The position numbers and the translations under genes were made by a program. The notes under the pieces are model-generated. The model saw nothing but the letters and a program-made list of their open reading frames with translations, was not told the DNA's origin and ran no database searches. From Macrolepiota albuminosa (taxonomy: Eukaryota; Basidiomycota; Agaricomycetes; Agaricales; Agaricaceae), in the NCBI GenBank assembly GCA_027475525.1, contig JAMWFC010000126.1:62001-126000 (forward strand): 64,000 nt of DNA, given 5' to 3'. The stretch's first letter is position 1; each line of letters starts with the position of its first letter. Positions 54,513 through 64,000 of the stretch are shown here, piece after piece.

Positions 54513-56845
54513 TGCTCCCTAGTGGACGCTGGGTCCACGGCTTCATGCTCCTTGAGCAACTGGGCGGCTACGTCCCGTTCTTCACGCTGCTCTCTGAGGC
54601 GAGTGCTTTGCCTCCGTTCATCGTCACGCATAGCGCGTACTTCCAGGACATGCTCTCTGAGCTCCTGGTATCGGTGGAGAGGTAAATCCTCTCCATCAGG
54701 GTCTATGCGGCAGTCTGCCTGCACATACTCATGAGGCTCGTGAGCCTCCCCGACTACATCACTCTCAAAGTAGCGTGACAAGCAGTCTGCCACTTTGTTG
54801 AGTTCACCTTTAACATAGGTGATGTCGAACTGGTATCTCGACATGTAGTCTATCTACCGTCGCTGGCGCGGCGACAAGTTCACCTGAGTTTTAAAGAACT
54901 CAAGGGCCTTGTGGTCCGTTATGATGTGGATGGGGTATCCCATCAGCTTATCCTCCCACTTGAGGAGGGCCTCGAGTATGGCAAGAGTCTCCAGCTCGTG
55001 CACCGCATAGTTTTGCTGGGCCGTCGTGAACTTCTTTGACATGAACCCTGCTGGGCGGCACGTCTGCCAGCTGCTTCCCTGGCCGTACATGGCTCCGACG
55101 CCTGTCTTGGACGCGTCGCAAATGAGCCATATTGGCTCGTCCCGTCTAGGGTCGATTGGTCGAATCACCGGAGTCTTTGTACAGATCTGTTTGACCATCT
55201 CGAAGCACCGCTGGTGCAGCGGCCTCCAATTGAATGGTGACCCGTTCTGCGTCATGGCCATAAGTGGCCCAGTATAGGCTGTGACATCAGGCAAGAAGCT
55301 CGATATGTAGTTGACAAGGCCAACGAATCGTTGGATGTCATTGTAGTTTTGGGGCGTGCGCCACTCCCGAATACGATCGAGCTTGTCCTGATCAGGGTGG
55401 ATACCCCGCTCGTCTATGACATGCCCTAGGCAGTCTATACTCTGAGCGTAGAGCTCACATTTTTTCCACTTCAAGTACAACTTGTACTTGCGCAGTCGTT
55501 CGAATACGACTCTGAGGTGCTGCTCATGCTCCTCCATGGTATCCGAGTAGATGAATATGTCATCTAAGTAGACGTGCATGAAACGTCCTATTACGTCTCG
55601 GAAGATAGAGGTCATTAGCCTCTGGAAAGTTGCTGGAGCATTGCAGTCTCCAATCTGCATTATATTGCTCGTGAATGTACCCATGATCGACGCAAATACG
55701 GTCTTGGGTACGTCCTCAGTGCGAATGCGCACCTGCTCGTAAGCGTCAGTAAGGTCAATCTTCGAGCGATACTTCGCCCGAGCCACGTCTTCCCGGATCA
55801 CCTCTTGATCTGGTAAAGGAGTTACATCCTTTATGGTATTGTCATTGCGCTGACGCGCATCAAGAGCTGTTTGAAGGGTTCCATCCTTCTTCGGGATGCA
55901 CAATAATGGTGCAGCTTGAGCGGTGGTGCATGGGGACCACCATTGAGCATTCAAATAGCGATTAGTCTTATCGCGTAGTTGCTCCTGGAGGGCGCGCGGA
56001 CAGCGCGGCAAGTGGTACTTATACTGCTTGTTCTCGTCTATGAGATTAATCTCATGGTTCACCTCCCTCCATGGTGGGAGCTCCTCCTTGGTCCCATTGA
56101 CCATGTCGGCAAATTCTTCTTGCCATTGCTGATGCAACCGAGGAATATCTTCCTCACGAAGGCTTGTCGCCTTCTGCTTCCCCTTCATACGCACCGGGGG
56201 AAGTACTTCCACCGTCTCTGAGGGTGGCCGAGGCGGCGGTGCATACTGCTCGCGCATTGCAAGCACCCGATTGACACTGTCATCAGGTATATGTAGTCTC
56301 AGCGGAGCACCCGTTGCCGCTGCCTTATAAGCCACGAGGCTTCTTCCTTCACATACAAGCGAGTACGCTACGGATACCTCGTCCAGGGCTGGCTGGCAAT
56401 ACGCTGGTTTGACGGTCATCCATCTCTGGTGTGCATTTCACGCACACGTGGCTGCCACCAGCTCGTTCCACTCTTGCGGCATTCGGGGGTCGTATGCCCA
56501 GTCATACTCCGGTAGGGGGGCTGGTCACTCCCATAGGGACCGTGTGTCCCACTCTTCTGAGGCTTCCGCCTCTCGGATGCTGTCTTTCAAGTCTTCCAAC
56601 TTGACTCGTGAGGACGTAGGTGGACATGCATCCACTGAGTCCTCCCATCGTCTCGCCTTTCGATGGCGTTTGTCTGGAGGCCTTGCGCCTCGAATCTCAG
56701 GAGCGATTATTCGCTCGTTGCTCCTCTTGGAGGCTTGATACTCCTCCTCACTCATCATTACCACGTTGTGGTCTGCGCTCAGTCCAGGCATAGCCTGCAC
56801 TTCCTCCTCCACATCCTCCACGGCTGGCACTCTGCGCCGGCCAAG

Positions 56846-57619
56846 TCATGGAGAGTCCTTGCATTTCTCCGTAGTGCGATGACGTCGCAGATGATTATCA
56901 GTGTCGTCTGCTGTAGCTCGTTCGGCTGGGATCACTTTCCCATTCACTAGTACCTGACATTGGTCAAAGTCTAGTATGACTTTGTTACGCCGCATGAATG
57001 GCGTTCCCAGTATCATATCGTAGCGATTGAAGTTCGCTACATCCATGTATTCCCGGCTACGTGAGCCCGGCGTTTGGACATTCACATTTGTCCCATACTG
57101 CACCATGGCTCGGCTCCCTACGGTGCCCAGCTGTAACACCAATGGCGTATCCAACTCCTGCACGGATATTCCGTACACATGGGCGAACTGGGGCGTTATG
57201 CCCGATGTGGTACTCCCAGAGTCCCATAGGGTCCATGCCTTGTGGCCGTCTACGTCCACATACGAGACCAGGCACTCCTTGTCTGCTCGTTTCAATGTAG
57301 GGCGCTGCAAAGTGCCCTCTGCACGACGAAGGGTCACCTTCTTCATCCGAACTACATTATTCCGTTTGGGATTATTTGTGGATGGCCAATCCGTCATCGC
57401 CGCTAGGCACTCAGAGTCGCTGTCACGACTGTAATACTCATTGTCGTAGACGTCGTCGTATACGTCGACTGTGACGTACTCCTCCCCCTCCACGACCACA
57501 CTCTCGGGCTCGGCGCCCGATGCCTCCTCTGGGGGCTCCTGGTCGTTTGTGGGGTGCTCTGCCTCAGAATCGGCAGATACATCTCCATCACTCCCACTCG
57601 CGGCTGCAGTATGCGCAGC
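56846..57619 (-). pseudogene. Element D aspartic protease
   Basis: After an acidic linker (EEGEEYVTVDVYDDVYDNEYY-like) comes ECLVSYVDVDGHKAWTLWDSGSTTSGITPQFAHVYG with DSGST, then LQLGTVGSRAMVQYG and MILGTPFMRRNKVILDF (ILGTPF landmark). All catalytic landmarks are intact. It is in frame with gag upstream through a TGA at about 57618 (RAHL-stop-AAHTAA, likely former CGA) and with pol downstream through a TGA near 56845. It processes the polyprotein. Confidence 0.9.
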
Positions 57620-59640
57620 TCAAAGGTGGGCGCGGGGTGTATACCCCTTCCTCGGGGGTCCTGGCTTCGCAGGGCAGTTGGTAGCGTAGTGGCCTGGTTG
57701 GCCACACGCGAAGCACGTCCCTGACTGCCCCGGTGGGTTGGCCGGCTTGAAGTCCGGCCTTGGTTTAGGACGTTCTCCGTCCGGTGCCTGCTCTGGGCGT
57801 GGGCGGCTCCGCCCTCGGTTCGCAGCAGGGGTTCTGCGTACAACAAACCGCGTGTTACGGTCACGGTCCAAGTCAGTCTTTTTGGCCAGGAAGGTCCCCA
57901 CATGCTGACCCCATGAGGGTGTCCCACCAGGCGGTAGTCGCCTGGGTCCCCCTTTGTGTCCACTCCGATGTTCATAGTGGTTAGCAGTCTTCAGAGACTG
58001 CTCATACCAGATGGCATATGCCACAAATTCTTCCACATCGTTGACTTCTGGGGACAATCCGTCCTCACGTATCAAATAGCGGCGCATATCCGCTGGAATG
58101 CCATCCAAGAACGTTTCGAGCATTGTATACCCATCTGGGTATACTGCCATGTTCTGGGCATGATCATTAAGGGTATCATAGAACCCTTGTACTCCCAACT
58201 TCTCGGTGTACTTGGCGGACTGGAAGTCCCGCCTTGCATCCTGGAGCATTGAGGGGTGTACGAATCGATCGTACAGTCCTGTAAGGACTCCTTTAAACGT
58301 CCAGTCATATTGGACACGATTGACGTGCAGTACTGCCCATCAAAACCAACCCATGGCCTCTCCAGCCAAGAACTCAGGCAGAACAAAGATTTGTTCTCGT
58401 TCCATACGGTCACCTCCGTATAAGCACATGGCAAGATGGGTGCATACATCCATCGCCCAATCTTCCAGGTCGCTGAACTTGGACGCGCCTGTATAGGCGT
58501 GAATGTGCCTACTGTCTGCTTTACGCAGCTTTACTCCGTCTGGTAACCGTAAGGTTACGCCCAGGGCATCATCGACTACTCGATGCAGGCGATCGTGCAT
58601 GGCTTCACGATGCATTTGAATGGCTTCCCGCTGACCTGGGGATCTAGTCGCCAAATCAGCGGCATGGGCAAGTGACTTCCCCCGTCCACCTTGCGGCGGA
58701 CGTCCTGAGCCTCCTCGACTGTGGGCATAATTGCCCTTGTCTCGAGGAATCGACCTAGGGCCGTCGTCCCAGCCATTACCAGGGACATCACGTCTCGTGG
58801 CGCCATCTCGATCGAGGAAGTCTCCTCGATCATGATTGTTGCGCCGCCCTGGACCTGGAGAAGCTTGATTCTCCTGATCCTGCGTGACGAATTGACGACG
58901 CATCTCGTCAATGGGCTTAGTGCCCTCAAATACGATGCCCTGATCGTCGATGAGGGACTGTCCCTTCGTCCTGAGGTCGCCATTGCGCATACGTTGATAC
59001 GCGACTCTGTCGCTCAATGTTTCGGCCATGGGCACACGCGGCATCACGGATGCCTCGCTTTCCACTTTGAGCACAGTGCTATCGTGCCCATTCGGACCTG
59101 ACATATCTGTCCTACGGTCATGGTTACGCATGTGCGGGGGCTCCTCACGCCACCCTTGTCCTGCTGGAGTATAAAAAGTACTCACCGGTCTTACTTCGGG
59201 CACTTCTTGCGCCCGTGCTAGTGCCTCCACTAGCTCGATTCCGACGTCTTGATTGCGTCGTGCTGAGCATTCCTCGGACGTGTGGCTCCAGGGGGTCGAG
59301 ACCCCCGATTGCCGTGTGGCCTTACGCTGCACATACATTTGCAGCTCCATAGTGAGCACTCTCACCATCAAATCAGTATATTTTGTACTGAATACATTGG
59401 GCACTTCGTGCCCTTGTCGCCTAAGTGCTACTATATGGGCTGACGCGTAGCGCTCGAGTCGCGCTTGGGTGGTGTATTTCATCACCTCTGGGTGCAAGTC
59501 CCAGAACACCCGCAAGCGCACGGTGTACGCGGTTTTCAGCCGCTGTTCCTCTGCTCCGGTGTCGTCGTCACTTGACGACTCCATCACCTCCTCTGGAAGC
59601 TCTACAACCTCCGGAGCTTCCTCCACTGCTGGTGTGCGCG
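57620..59640 (-). pseudogene. Element D gag, capsid and nucleocapsid
   Basis: From about 59640: EEAPEVVELPEEVMESSSDDD, RLRVFWDLHPEVMKYTTQARLERYASAHI, an arginine/glycine-rich middle (RRNNHDRGDFLDRDG), capsid-like HDRLHRVVDDALGVTLRLPDG, HIHAYTGASKFSDLEDWAMDV and EQIFVLPEFLAGEAMGWF. A TGA at about 58337 (for CGA; B reads RNWFRC here) is followed by GVQGFYDTLNDHAQNMAVYPDGYTMLETFLDGIP. The CCHC knuckle CFACGQPGHYATNC closes it. The same frame continues into protease and pol, so the product is a Gag-Pol polyprotein. Confidence 0.92.
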
Positions 59641-60177
59641 GTGTACTTCAGGCCTTGCAGCCTCCTCCGGTACCTCTTCTAAGCGGGCTTCCGCTACTTT
59701 AGAAGGCATTGGACCCGCTGTGGACTGCCTGGTCCCACTGCTCCGGCTCGCAGGGAGGGCTCTCCCAGTCCGTACTGACGACTCAGCGTCTCCTGGGGCG
59801 CCATAGGCGCCGGTTGACTGTTGGCCGTCCTGCGGGGGTTCTTTGGAGGCCAATCGGCTAGACCGTCGCGGTCCTCCTGGCAGCTGCGTAACTGGGGGCG
59901 TTAATCCCCCGGGCATCTTGTCCTGGAGGCGTTGCAGACCGTCCTGCTGTGAGCTTTCAGCTCTTCGGGCCTCGCTCTCATTCCTGGCCAGGTCGGTACT
60001 CTGACCTCGGTCTCGAGCCTTGGGTCTTACCTGACCCGCATTGGACGCTGACGCGTCCTGGGTGTCTGCTGGGTCTCCCCGTAGGTCGTGGGCATTTCGC
60101 CCGCCGTCAGTGGGCGCTGCAGGTATGGGATTACTCATTGATCCCCTGTTTGAAATTTGCACAGTGTGGCTGTGCAA
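59602..60177 (-). pseudogene. Element D gag N-terminal segment in a shifted frame
   Basis: Open from ATG 60177 (an internal Met at 60138, MSNPIPAAPTDGGRNAH, is the more natural start given B's gag opening). It is Pro/Ser/Arg-rich and ends EVPEEAARPEVHRAHQQWRKLRRL. The next gag part, VEEAPEVVELPEEV, is in another frame and overlaps it by a few codons. In element B the equivalent region is in one frame, so a one-base indel near 59640 is more likely than a programmed shift. Confidence 0.75.
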
Positions 60178-60269
60178 GAAGCTCGAGAAGCTGATAGAGT
60201 TCTGTCAACGAACTCAACGACTGACGTCGGATGCTAGGCAATAGATCCTAGCTGGCGGATTCAAAAAAA

Positions 60270-60506
60270 TGTAACGAAGTTACAGGAAGTTGTGAGCTTA
60301 ATGTTCACACTGCACAGAATCAGACCAGTCCGGTCTATTGACTATGTAGTACAAACACAAAAAATAAGCTGCTTTGTAAGCAGCTGGTAAACTAATTTAT
60401 ATAATAATGTAAATTAATATTATATTATAATAAATATAATATAATAGTATCTACTGTAAGGTAAGTAAAGCTATGTGGCCAATGCCACATAGCGGACTAC
60501 ACTACA
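60270..60506 (-). repeat. 5' LTR of element D
   Basis: 237 bp, three transitions from the 3' LTR (TGTAACGAAG against TGTAACAAAG; AATGCC against AACGCC; CACTACA against CGCTACA). In sense TTTTTTTGAATCCGCCAGC follows directly. No TGG primer-binding site and no self-complementary 11-mer found. Confidence 0.97.
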
Positions 60507-60511
60507 AGGAG
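60507..60511. repeat. Target-site duplication of element D, right copy (AGGAG)
   Basis: Matches 49005-49009 exactly. Confidence 0.93.
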
Positions 60512-61105
60512 CCACGCTTATGCATATATATTACTGTCACGCATGTATTCGACGCGTCACGGTGTCCTGGACATTGCTCAACCTGAGCGCTGCTTTGAAT
60601 GTCCATTCCCATCTTATAATGTCCATGATTTGCTTGTCAAGTTCCGACCAATCATCCTACGCCTATCAACAGCGATTTGTCGTATAAAATTGGAAAAAGG
60701 GAAAGCAGAAGGACCAGTGTGGTTCAGGGCATCAAGTACGTAGTTTTTGCCCCTTTTTTTTGGCTCTGTTAAACTCACAGATGACCAGATATGCGCACGC
60801 GTATGTTATTCGAGCATTCGAGCGCATCAAAGGGGTTACATGGAGGGTCAAGGAACTAAATGGTAACAAGGAACAGGTGAGTTGCCAGTTTTTGACGTAA
60901 TTCGTCTAATAACACCCCTTTACAGGCCACGAATACGAAGCCACATCGTACAGGGATGTACTTATTATTGTACGGTGGTCGTGTTGACGCCAACACGTTC
61001 TACGCATACAGGGACGTTGTTGTCGTACAGGGATGTACTTATTATTGTACGGCGGTCGTGTTGACGCCAACACGTTCTACGCATACAGGGACGTTGTTGA
61101 CAACT
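60512..61105 (+). pseudogene. Intron-bearing gene-like sequence, right half
   Basis: Coding-like text includes RHGVLDIAQPERCFECPFPSYNVHDLLVKFRPII and LEKGKAEGPVWFRAS. A possible 45-base intron follows (GTACGT at about 60737 to CTCACAG), then MTRYAHAYVIRAFERIKGVTWRVKELNGNKEQ, a second intron (GTGAGT at about 60878 to TTTACAG), then ATNTKPHRTGMYLLLYGGRVDANTFYAYRDVV. A 77-bp duplication (60946-61099) disturbs the end. It continues the sequence left of element D. Protein not recognised. Confidence 0.35.
60946..61099. repeat. 77-bp tandem duplication with one transition (60946-61022 / 61023-61099)
   Basis: Copies differ at one T/C site (ACGGTGG / ACGGCGG). Same period as the others. Confidence 0.95.
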
Positions 61106-61417
61106 GAATGTTTTTTTTTTTGAAACATTTATGCCTTTTTTTGTTTTCTTTTTTTTTTATGTTACGATTATGGATACTGTTATATATGATTCGAACATTG
61201 AATATTATACATACGTTGCCGGTATTTCTCCCTTCTGCGCTACCATATCATGCCGCGCTGGCAAGTCACACTAACGTGGTCACATTGACACTGCCATGTC
61301 ACGTATTCAACACCCTATGCTGTAGGCCTCAGTCTCGTTGACGTTTTGATCAAATTTGGCAGGTAGATCTCGGTCACGCCGTGCTAGCAACAGCCCATAC
61401 AAGTAAGTACAATATGT
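61106..61417. other. Spacer with poly-T tracts
   Basis: T-rich runs at 61109-61119 and 61148-61160, similar to the poly-T at 48650-48668. Otherwise nothing recognised. CpG is still present here and disappears after about 61400. Confidence 0.5.
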
Positions 61418-61610
61418 GTCTAGCAGAGTCCACTACATTGTAGTGGAGCAGTCCCCAGCATGCCATAAAATACAGAGCTGCAGACATGTCACAATGTGGT
61501 GTACAACATGGTCTAGCAGATTAATATAAGATAGGCACACACATGCACATGCAGACCCAGCAGATGCTGGCAGATGTCAGTGGGCATCAGCTCATGAGTG
61601 AAAACCTCCT
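61418..61610 (+). repeat. LTR-like repeat F, copy 2
   Basis: TGTCTAGCAGAGTC at the start, followed by a perfect inverted repeat CCACTAC-ATT-GTAGTGG, then sequence shared with 27267-27480 including ACAGAGCTGCAGACATGTCA. Same orientation as copy 1. Suspected LTR head; element not identified. Confidence 0.5.
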
Positions 61611-61754
61611 TCATTAGCAGACATTTAGAGCATGAGCAAACTCTTTTCAAGGTTATACACTTCCCTACCCTCTTTCTTCCTCTCTGCAACAACTTGAGAC
61701 TGCATGCCTCCTCTTTCCTCCTTTTCCCACCTCCAATGCCAGTGAATGTCCATA

Positions 61755-61905
61755 AAAAGGCCCTGCAGGCCTATGCAGGCCTATGCATGCCACCAGCAGA
61801 CATTCACGCAGATCTACATCAGCCTACTCAAACCGTGGGCCCATAACAGCCTGTGCATGCTACCAGCAGACATCCACACAGGCCTATGCAGGCCTATGGA
61901 GACTA
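61755..61905. repeat. CAGGCCTATG short tandem repeats
   Basis: CAGGCCTATG units occur in pairs at about 61768-61790 and again at 61879-61900, with ACCAGCAGACAT phrases between. No coding support. Confidence 0.55.
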
Positions 61906-61950
61906 GTTGAATCAAAAAAAAAAGTAATCTTCACCTCATCCCTTGTATTT

Positions 61951-62029
61951 TGTGGAGAGGAATTGAATCTCTGGCCTTAGAAAAGCCTTCAGCAATAAAA
62001 CACATTGACAATTTATCCATTGCATCACA
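61951..62029 (-). ncRNA. tRNA-like sequence with T-tract (tRNA pseudogene or SINE head)
   Basis: In sense TGTGATGCAATGGATAAATT resembles a tRNA D-arm/A box. A CAAT-GTGTTTT-ATTG stem-loop sits at the anticodon arm position, with GTT in the anticodon place if read literally. The T-arm AGAGA-TTCAATT-CCTCT contains a B-box-like GATTCAATTCC. The acceptor stem is only partly paired, so it is decayed. About 27 bases past its end the minus strand has ten T's (plus 61914-61923), a Pol III terminator-like run. I cannot assign an amino acid with confidence. Confidence 0.35.
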
Positions 62030-62108
62030 GGTCTATCACTAGCAGATAGAATCAAAAGTCAGATAATACAATAAACAGTGGCCCCTCAATGTTCCTGCAG
62101 GTCTCTGC

Positions 62109-62503
62109 ATGAATAATAAAAAGTGGAAAGAGGGCAGCACACTTCCCAAAAGAGTTTTTCATGGCTTGAAAGGGGGCATTGGCATTAGCTGCCATGAGCT
62201 GGCATCTATTGGATATTCACTGGCATTTGCTGGCATCAGGGAGGAAAAGAGAAAAAGGGGATGTGTGGGTGTCTGCTACATGGGGTGGCATCTGGAGAAG
62301 TGTAGAGAGTGGCAGAAGAGGGATGGAGGTGGGGAGAAAGAGGAAGAAGGGGAGAAGGGGAGGGGCATGAGTGTCTGCTGTCTACTGGCATGCCAGCAGA
62401 GAGTAGCAGATGTCAAATCAAGGGGAGAAGGAGGAAAGTGGGATGTGTGGGCATCCACCACATGTGGTGGCATGTGGAGTAGTGTGGGGAGTGGAGATGA
62501 GGG
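62109..62503. other. GGCAT/GTGG-rich repetitive spacer
   Basis: A phrase GGATGTGTGGG...GGTGGCAT...GAGTAG/AAGTG...GAGGGATGG occurs twice, about 184 bases apart (62258-62330 and 62442-62510). GGCAT words are frequent. The open frame across it is repetitive and not supported as a gene. Confidence 0.5.
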
Positions 62504-64000
62504 ATGGCACTGAGGCAGGCAGCAATACAAGATGTCTATGAAGCATACTGTACTGTCCCAATTGTCTCTTTGCAATGGCTGGGTTTGGTGGTTAAGCTCA
62601 GTGAGGAAGACATTTATGCAATCAATACCATGGATTGTTTTGGGCTTGCTTCTGGATGTGGCTGTTATGGCAAAGTGGGAGATGCCAGCACAGAAATTAT
62701 TAGAGCCAACGGGATGGGGCCAGTCTCTAAATGGGTTGACAACCACATATTTTTCCAAATACAAAAAGAGTACATTGACAGTTACAATGCAGCACATAAG
62801 AGCTGGAAGAAGGAGATGAGTGAGAATGGGGGCAAAAGGCACAGAGAAGGACAAATCTGGTATCAAAGGAAGGCAGATCTCGATGACTGTCCTGAAGAAT
62901 ATGATGAAAGCATGGCTCACCCCATTATGGACTTGTCAGAAGCATCTCCTAGGTCTAGGGAAGAGAACAAGTTTGCGTATGTGATGGTTGACATTGATGA
63001 GATTTTGAAAAAGCTCAGAATCTCCTGGAAAAAAGGAAAAGACATTCTCTTCAGAGATATTGTGCCATACATTGGTTTTCTGTGGGACACCAGACAGCAT
63101 AAAGTTAGCATTCCACAAGAAAAGAGAGAGCAATATCTACAAGCCATTGCAGAATGGGAAAGGTTGAGGACCCACACTCCAGAAGAAACACAAAAACTCT
63201 ATGGAAAGTTGTTACACTCTTGCTACGTGTTGCCAAGAGGACGTGCTTACCTCACCAGCCTGGAGGCCTTTATAGGAGTGTTCCATAACCGTCCTTTCAT
63301 GCCAAGAACTCCTCCAAAAAGAACCACCAAAGACCTGTGCTAGTGGAAGTGAGTGCTTCGTGGATCAATGGAGAAGGGAATTTCAGAAGCAGAACCTTAC
63401 CTCAACATACAAGCCTACTCCAATGCAAGCTCATCAACTGGTATTGGAATCACCATTGGCAAACATTGGCAGGCTTGGCAACTCAAGCCAGGGTGGAACA
63501 GTCAAGGGCAGGACATTGGCTGGGCAGAGGCCATGGGTTTCTTTTTCCTGGTGGGAACCATCGCACATACAAAGAGTGAAGCAAAGTGCTTTAAAATATA
63601 TGGAGATAATACTGGGGTGGTCGAGGGATGGTGGGTGGGGAGGAGCAGAAACAAAAGAATTAATGAGGTCTTCAAACAAGTCTATGAGACATGGAAACAA
63701 TTCAGAATCACAGTATCCACTTGATATGTACCAAGCAAGTTTAATCCTGCCAACAGTCCCTCCAGAGGCCACTATCCCTCAGAAGACCTCTTATTACCCT
63801 CCTTTCCCATTCCAGATTGGGCAGCCAAATACGTGCTCAACTTTGACAACCCCAGAAGCTGGGAAGTCCATTCCACTCAAAGATCAAGAGCAAATAAGCC
63901 CAGACATGGTAAAGAGATGGACAATGTACCACAAAAAACTCCAAGCCAGGCCAGAGAGCAGCAAGTCGATAGTGGTGGGATTTTGTCAAAGATTGGTAGG
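62504..64000 (+). pseudogene. 5'-truncated DIRS element: RT and RNase H (runs off the window)
   Basis: It starts abruptly at LRQAAIQDVYEAYCTVPIVSLQW, inside the RT, with everything upstream missing. It continues with MDCFGLASGCGCYGKVGDA, KWVDNHIFFQIQ (active site D-N instead of D-D, 62738-62743), IVPYIGFLWDTRQHKVSIP, YGKLLHSCYVLPRGRAYL and FHNRPF. After TAG at 63341, EAEPYLNIQAYSNASSSTGIGITIGKHWQAW, IYGDNTGVVEGWWVGRSRN and YVPSKFNPANSPSRGHYP (RNase H) follow, interrupted by TGA at 63722. The tyrosine recombinase would lie beyond 64000. Related to the element at 23640-26330. Confidence 0.88.

Larger units (their letters stand above)
52789..56830 (-). pseudogene. Element D pol: RT, RNase H, integrase, chromodomain
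   Basis: Reading down: a linker (AMPGLSADHNVVMMSEEEYQ, WAYDPRMPQEWNELV), RT with LPPWREVNHEINLID, APLLCIPKKDGTLQTALDAR, YRSKIDLTDAYEQVRIR and intact HVYLDDIFIYSD, RNase H with WLICDASKTGVGAMYG and ITDHKALEFF. Integrase has HH-CC (AHALVGHF...CASCAAC), MDFVGPFPES, VSDCDLKFTS and DGQTERANR (DDE complete). The C-terminal chromodomain is EWFVECIIGHWW...EFEVRWSLGDTTWEP. Stops are TGA near 56523 and 56443 and TAG at 54851-54853 (RQRR-stop-IDYM, where B has W). Two 77-bp duplications (53417-53570, 54359-54512) shift the frame; subtracting them keeps one frame to the end. The translation start of any separate pol product is not evident; it is probably a Gag-Pol polyprotein. Confidence 0.95.
49010..60506 (-). 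mobile_element. Element D: nearly complete chromodomain Ty3 retrotransposon with an extra ORF
   Basis: Two 237-bp LTRs differing at three transitions, target duplication AGGAG on both sides, and a full minus-strand series: gag, protease, RT, RNase H, integrase with chromodomain, then a long ORF of unknown function and a polypurine tract. After removing four 77-bp duplications, gag-pol is one frame from 59626 to 52789 apart from about seven TGA/TAG stops, and the extra ORF is one frame apart from one TAG. Low LTR divergence says it is the youngest insertion here, yet it is already disabled by C-to-T type changes. Confidence 0.96.

Noticed and set aside
59602..59640. Programmed frameshift within gag of element D
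   Set aside because: The homologous stretch in element B is in one frame, and no slippery heptamer is evident at the overlap; a random one-base indel is more likely.

Overview
The window is a nest of transposable elements from a filamentous fungus, most likely a basidiomycete (Agaricomycetes). The evidence is the mix of families: chromodomain Ty3 elements, a Ty3 lineage with a C-x2-C-x4-H-x6-C gag finger, DIRS elements with a tyrosine recombinase, a LINE with a C-terminal RNase H, and a Helitron Rep/Pif1 relic. The spliceosomal introns that can be guessed at are also short, about 45-70 bases. I see no intact host gene, rRNA gene, CRISPR array or bacterial signal.

Layout. 1-560: diverged tandem repeats. 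561-15700: element A, a minus-strand chromodomain Ty3 retrotransposon with LTRs at 561-1059 and 15202-15700. Element B, a plus-strand chromovirus (2011 to about 10750), sits inside A's integrase, and a solo LTR of the D family (11695-12006, target duplication GGAAG) sits inside A's reverse transcriptase. 15701-21275: an A-LTR fragment, a very AT-rich Helitron relic and a higher-order tandem repeat. 21276-31150: a decayed DIRS element (23640-26320), Ty3 scraps and two plus-strand A-family LTRs. 31150-36900: a minus-strand LINE split by another A-family LTR. 37096-39700: decayed Ty3 gag/protease pieces. 39700-46737: element E, a CpG-rich Ty3 whose integrase points plus while gag-protease-RT points minus. 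47864-49009 and 60507-61105: an intron-bearing gene-like sequence interrupted by element D (49010-60506), a nearly complete minus-strand chromovirus with two 237-bp LTRs, target duplication AGGAG and a large extra ORF after pol. 61418-64000: repeats, a tRNA-like sequence and a 5'-truncated plus-strand DIRS element.

How the genes work together. In A, gag and pol are joined by a G GGT TTT slippery site (-1), and the primer-binding site is an 11-base perfect complement of A's own LTR, which suggests Tf1/sushi-type self-priming. B and D carry gag-protease-RT-RNase H-integrase-chromodomain essentially in one frame, followed by a second long ORF of unknown function.

Two processes explain most of the broken genes. 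First, C-to-T/G-to-A decay, mostly at CpG: most stops in A, B, D and E are TGA where a relative has arginine, and several RT active sites read D-N instead of D-D. The older stretches (about 16-39.7 kb and 61.4-64 kb) are almost free of CpG. Second, sixteen tandem duplications whose period is always exactly 77 bp, spread over unrelated sequences. They shift frames, and removing them restores long frames. I read them as unmerged contig overlaps of a k=77 assembly, so the sequence should be checked before any biology is drawn from those frameshifts.
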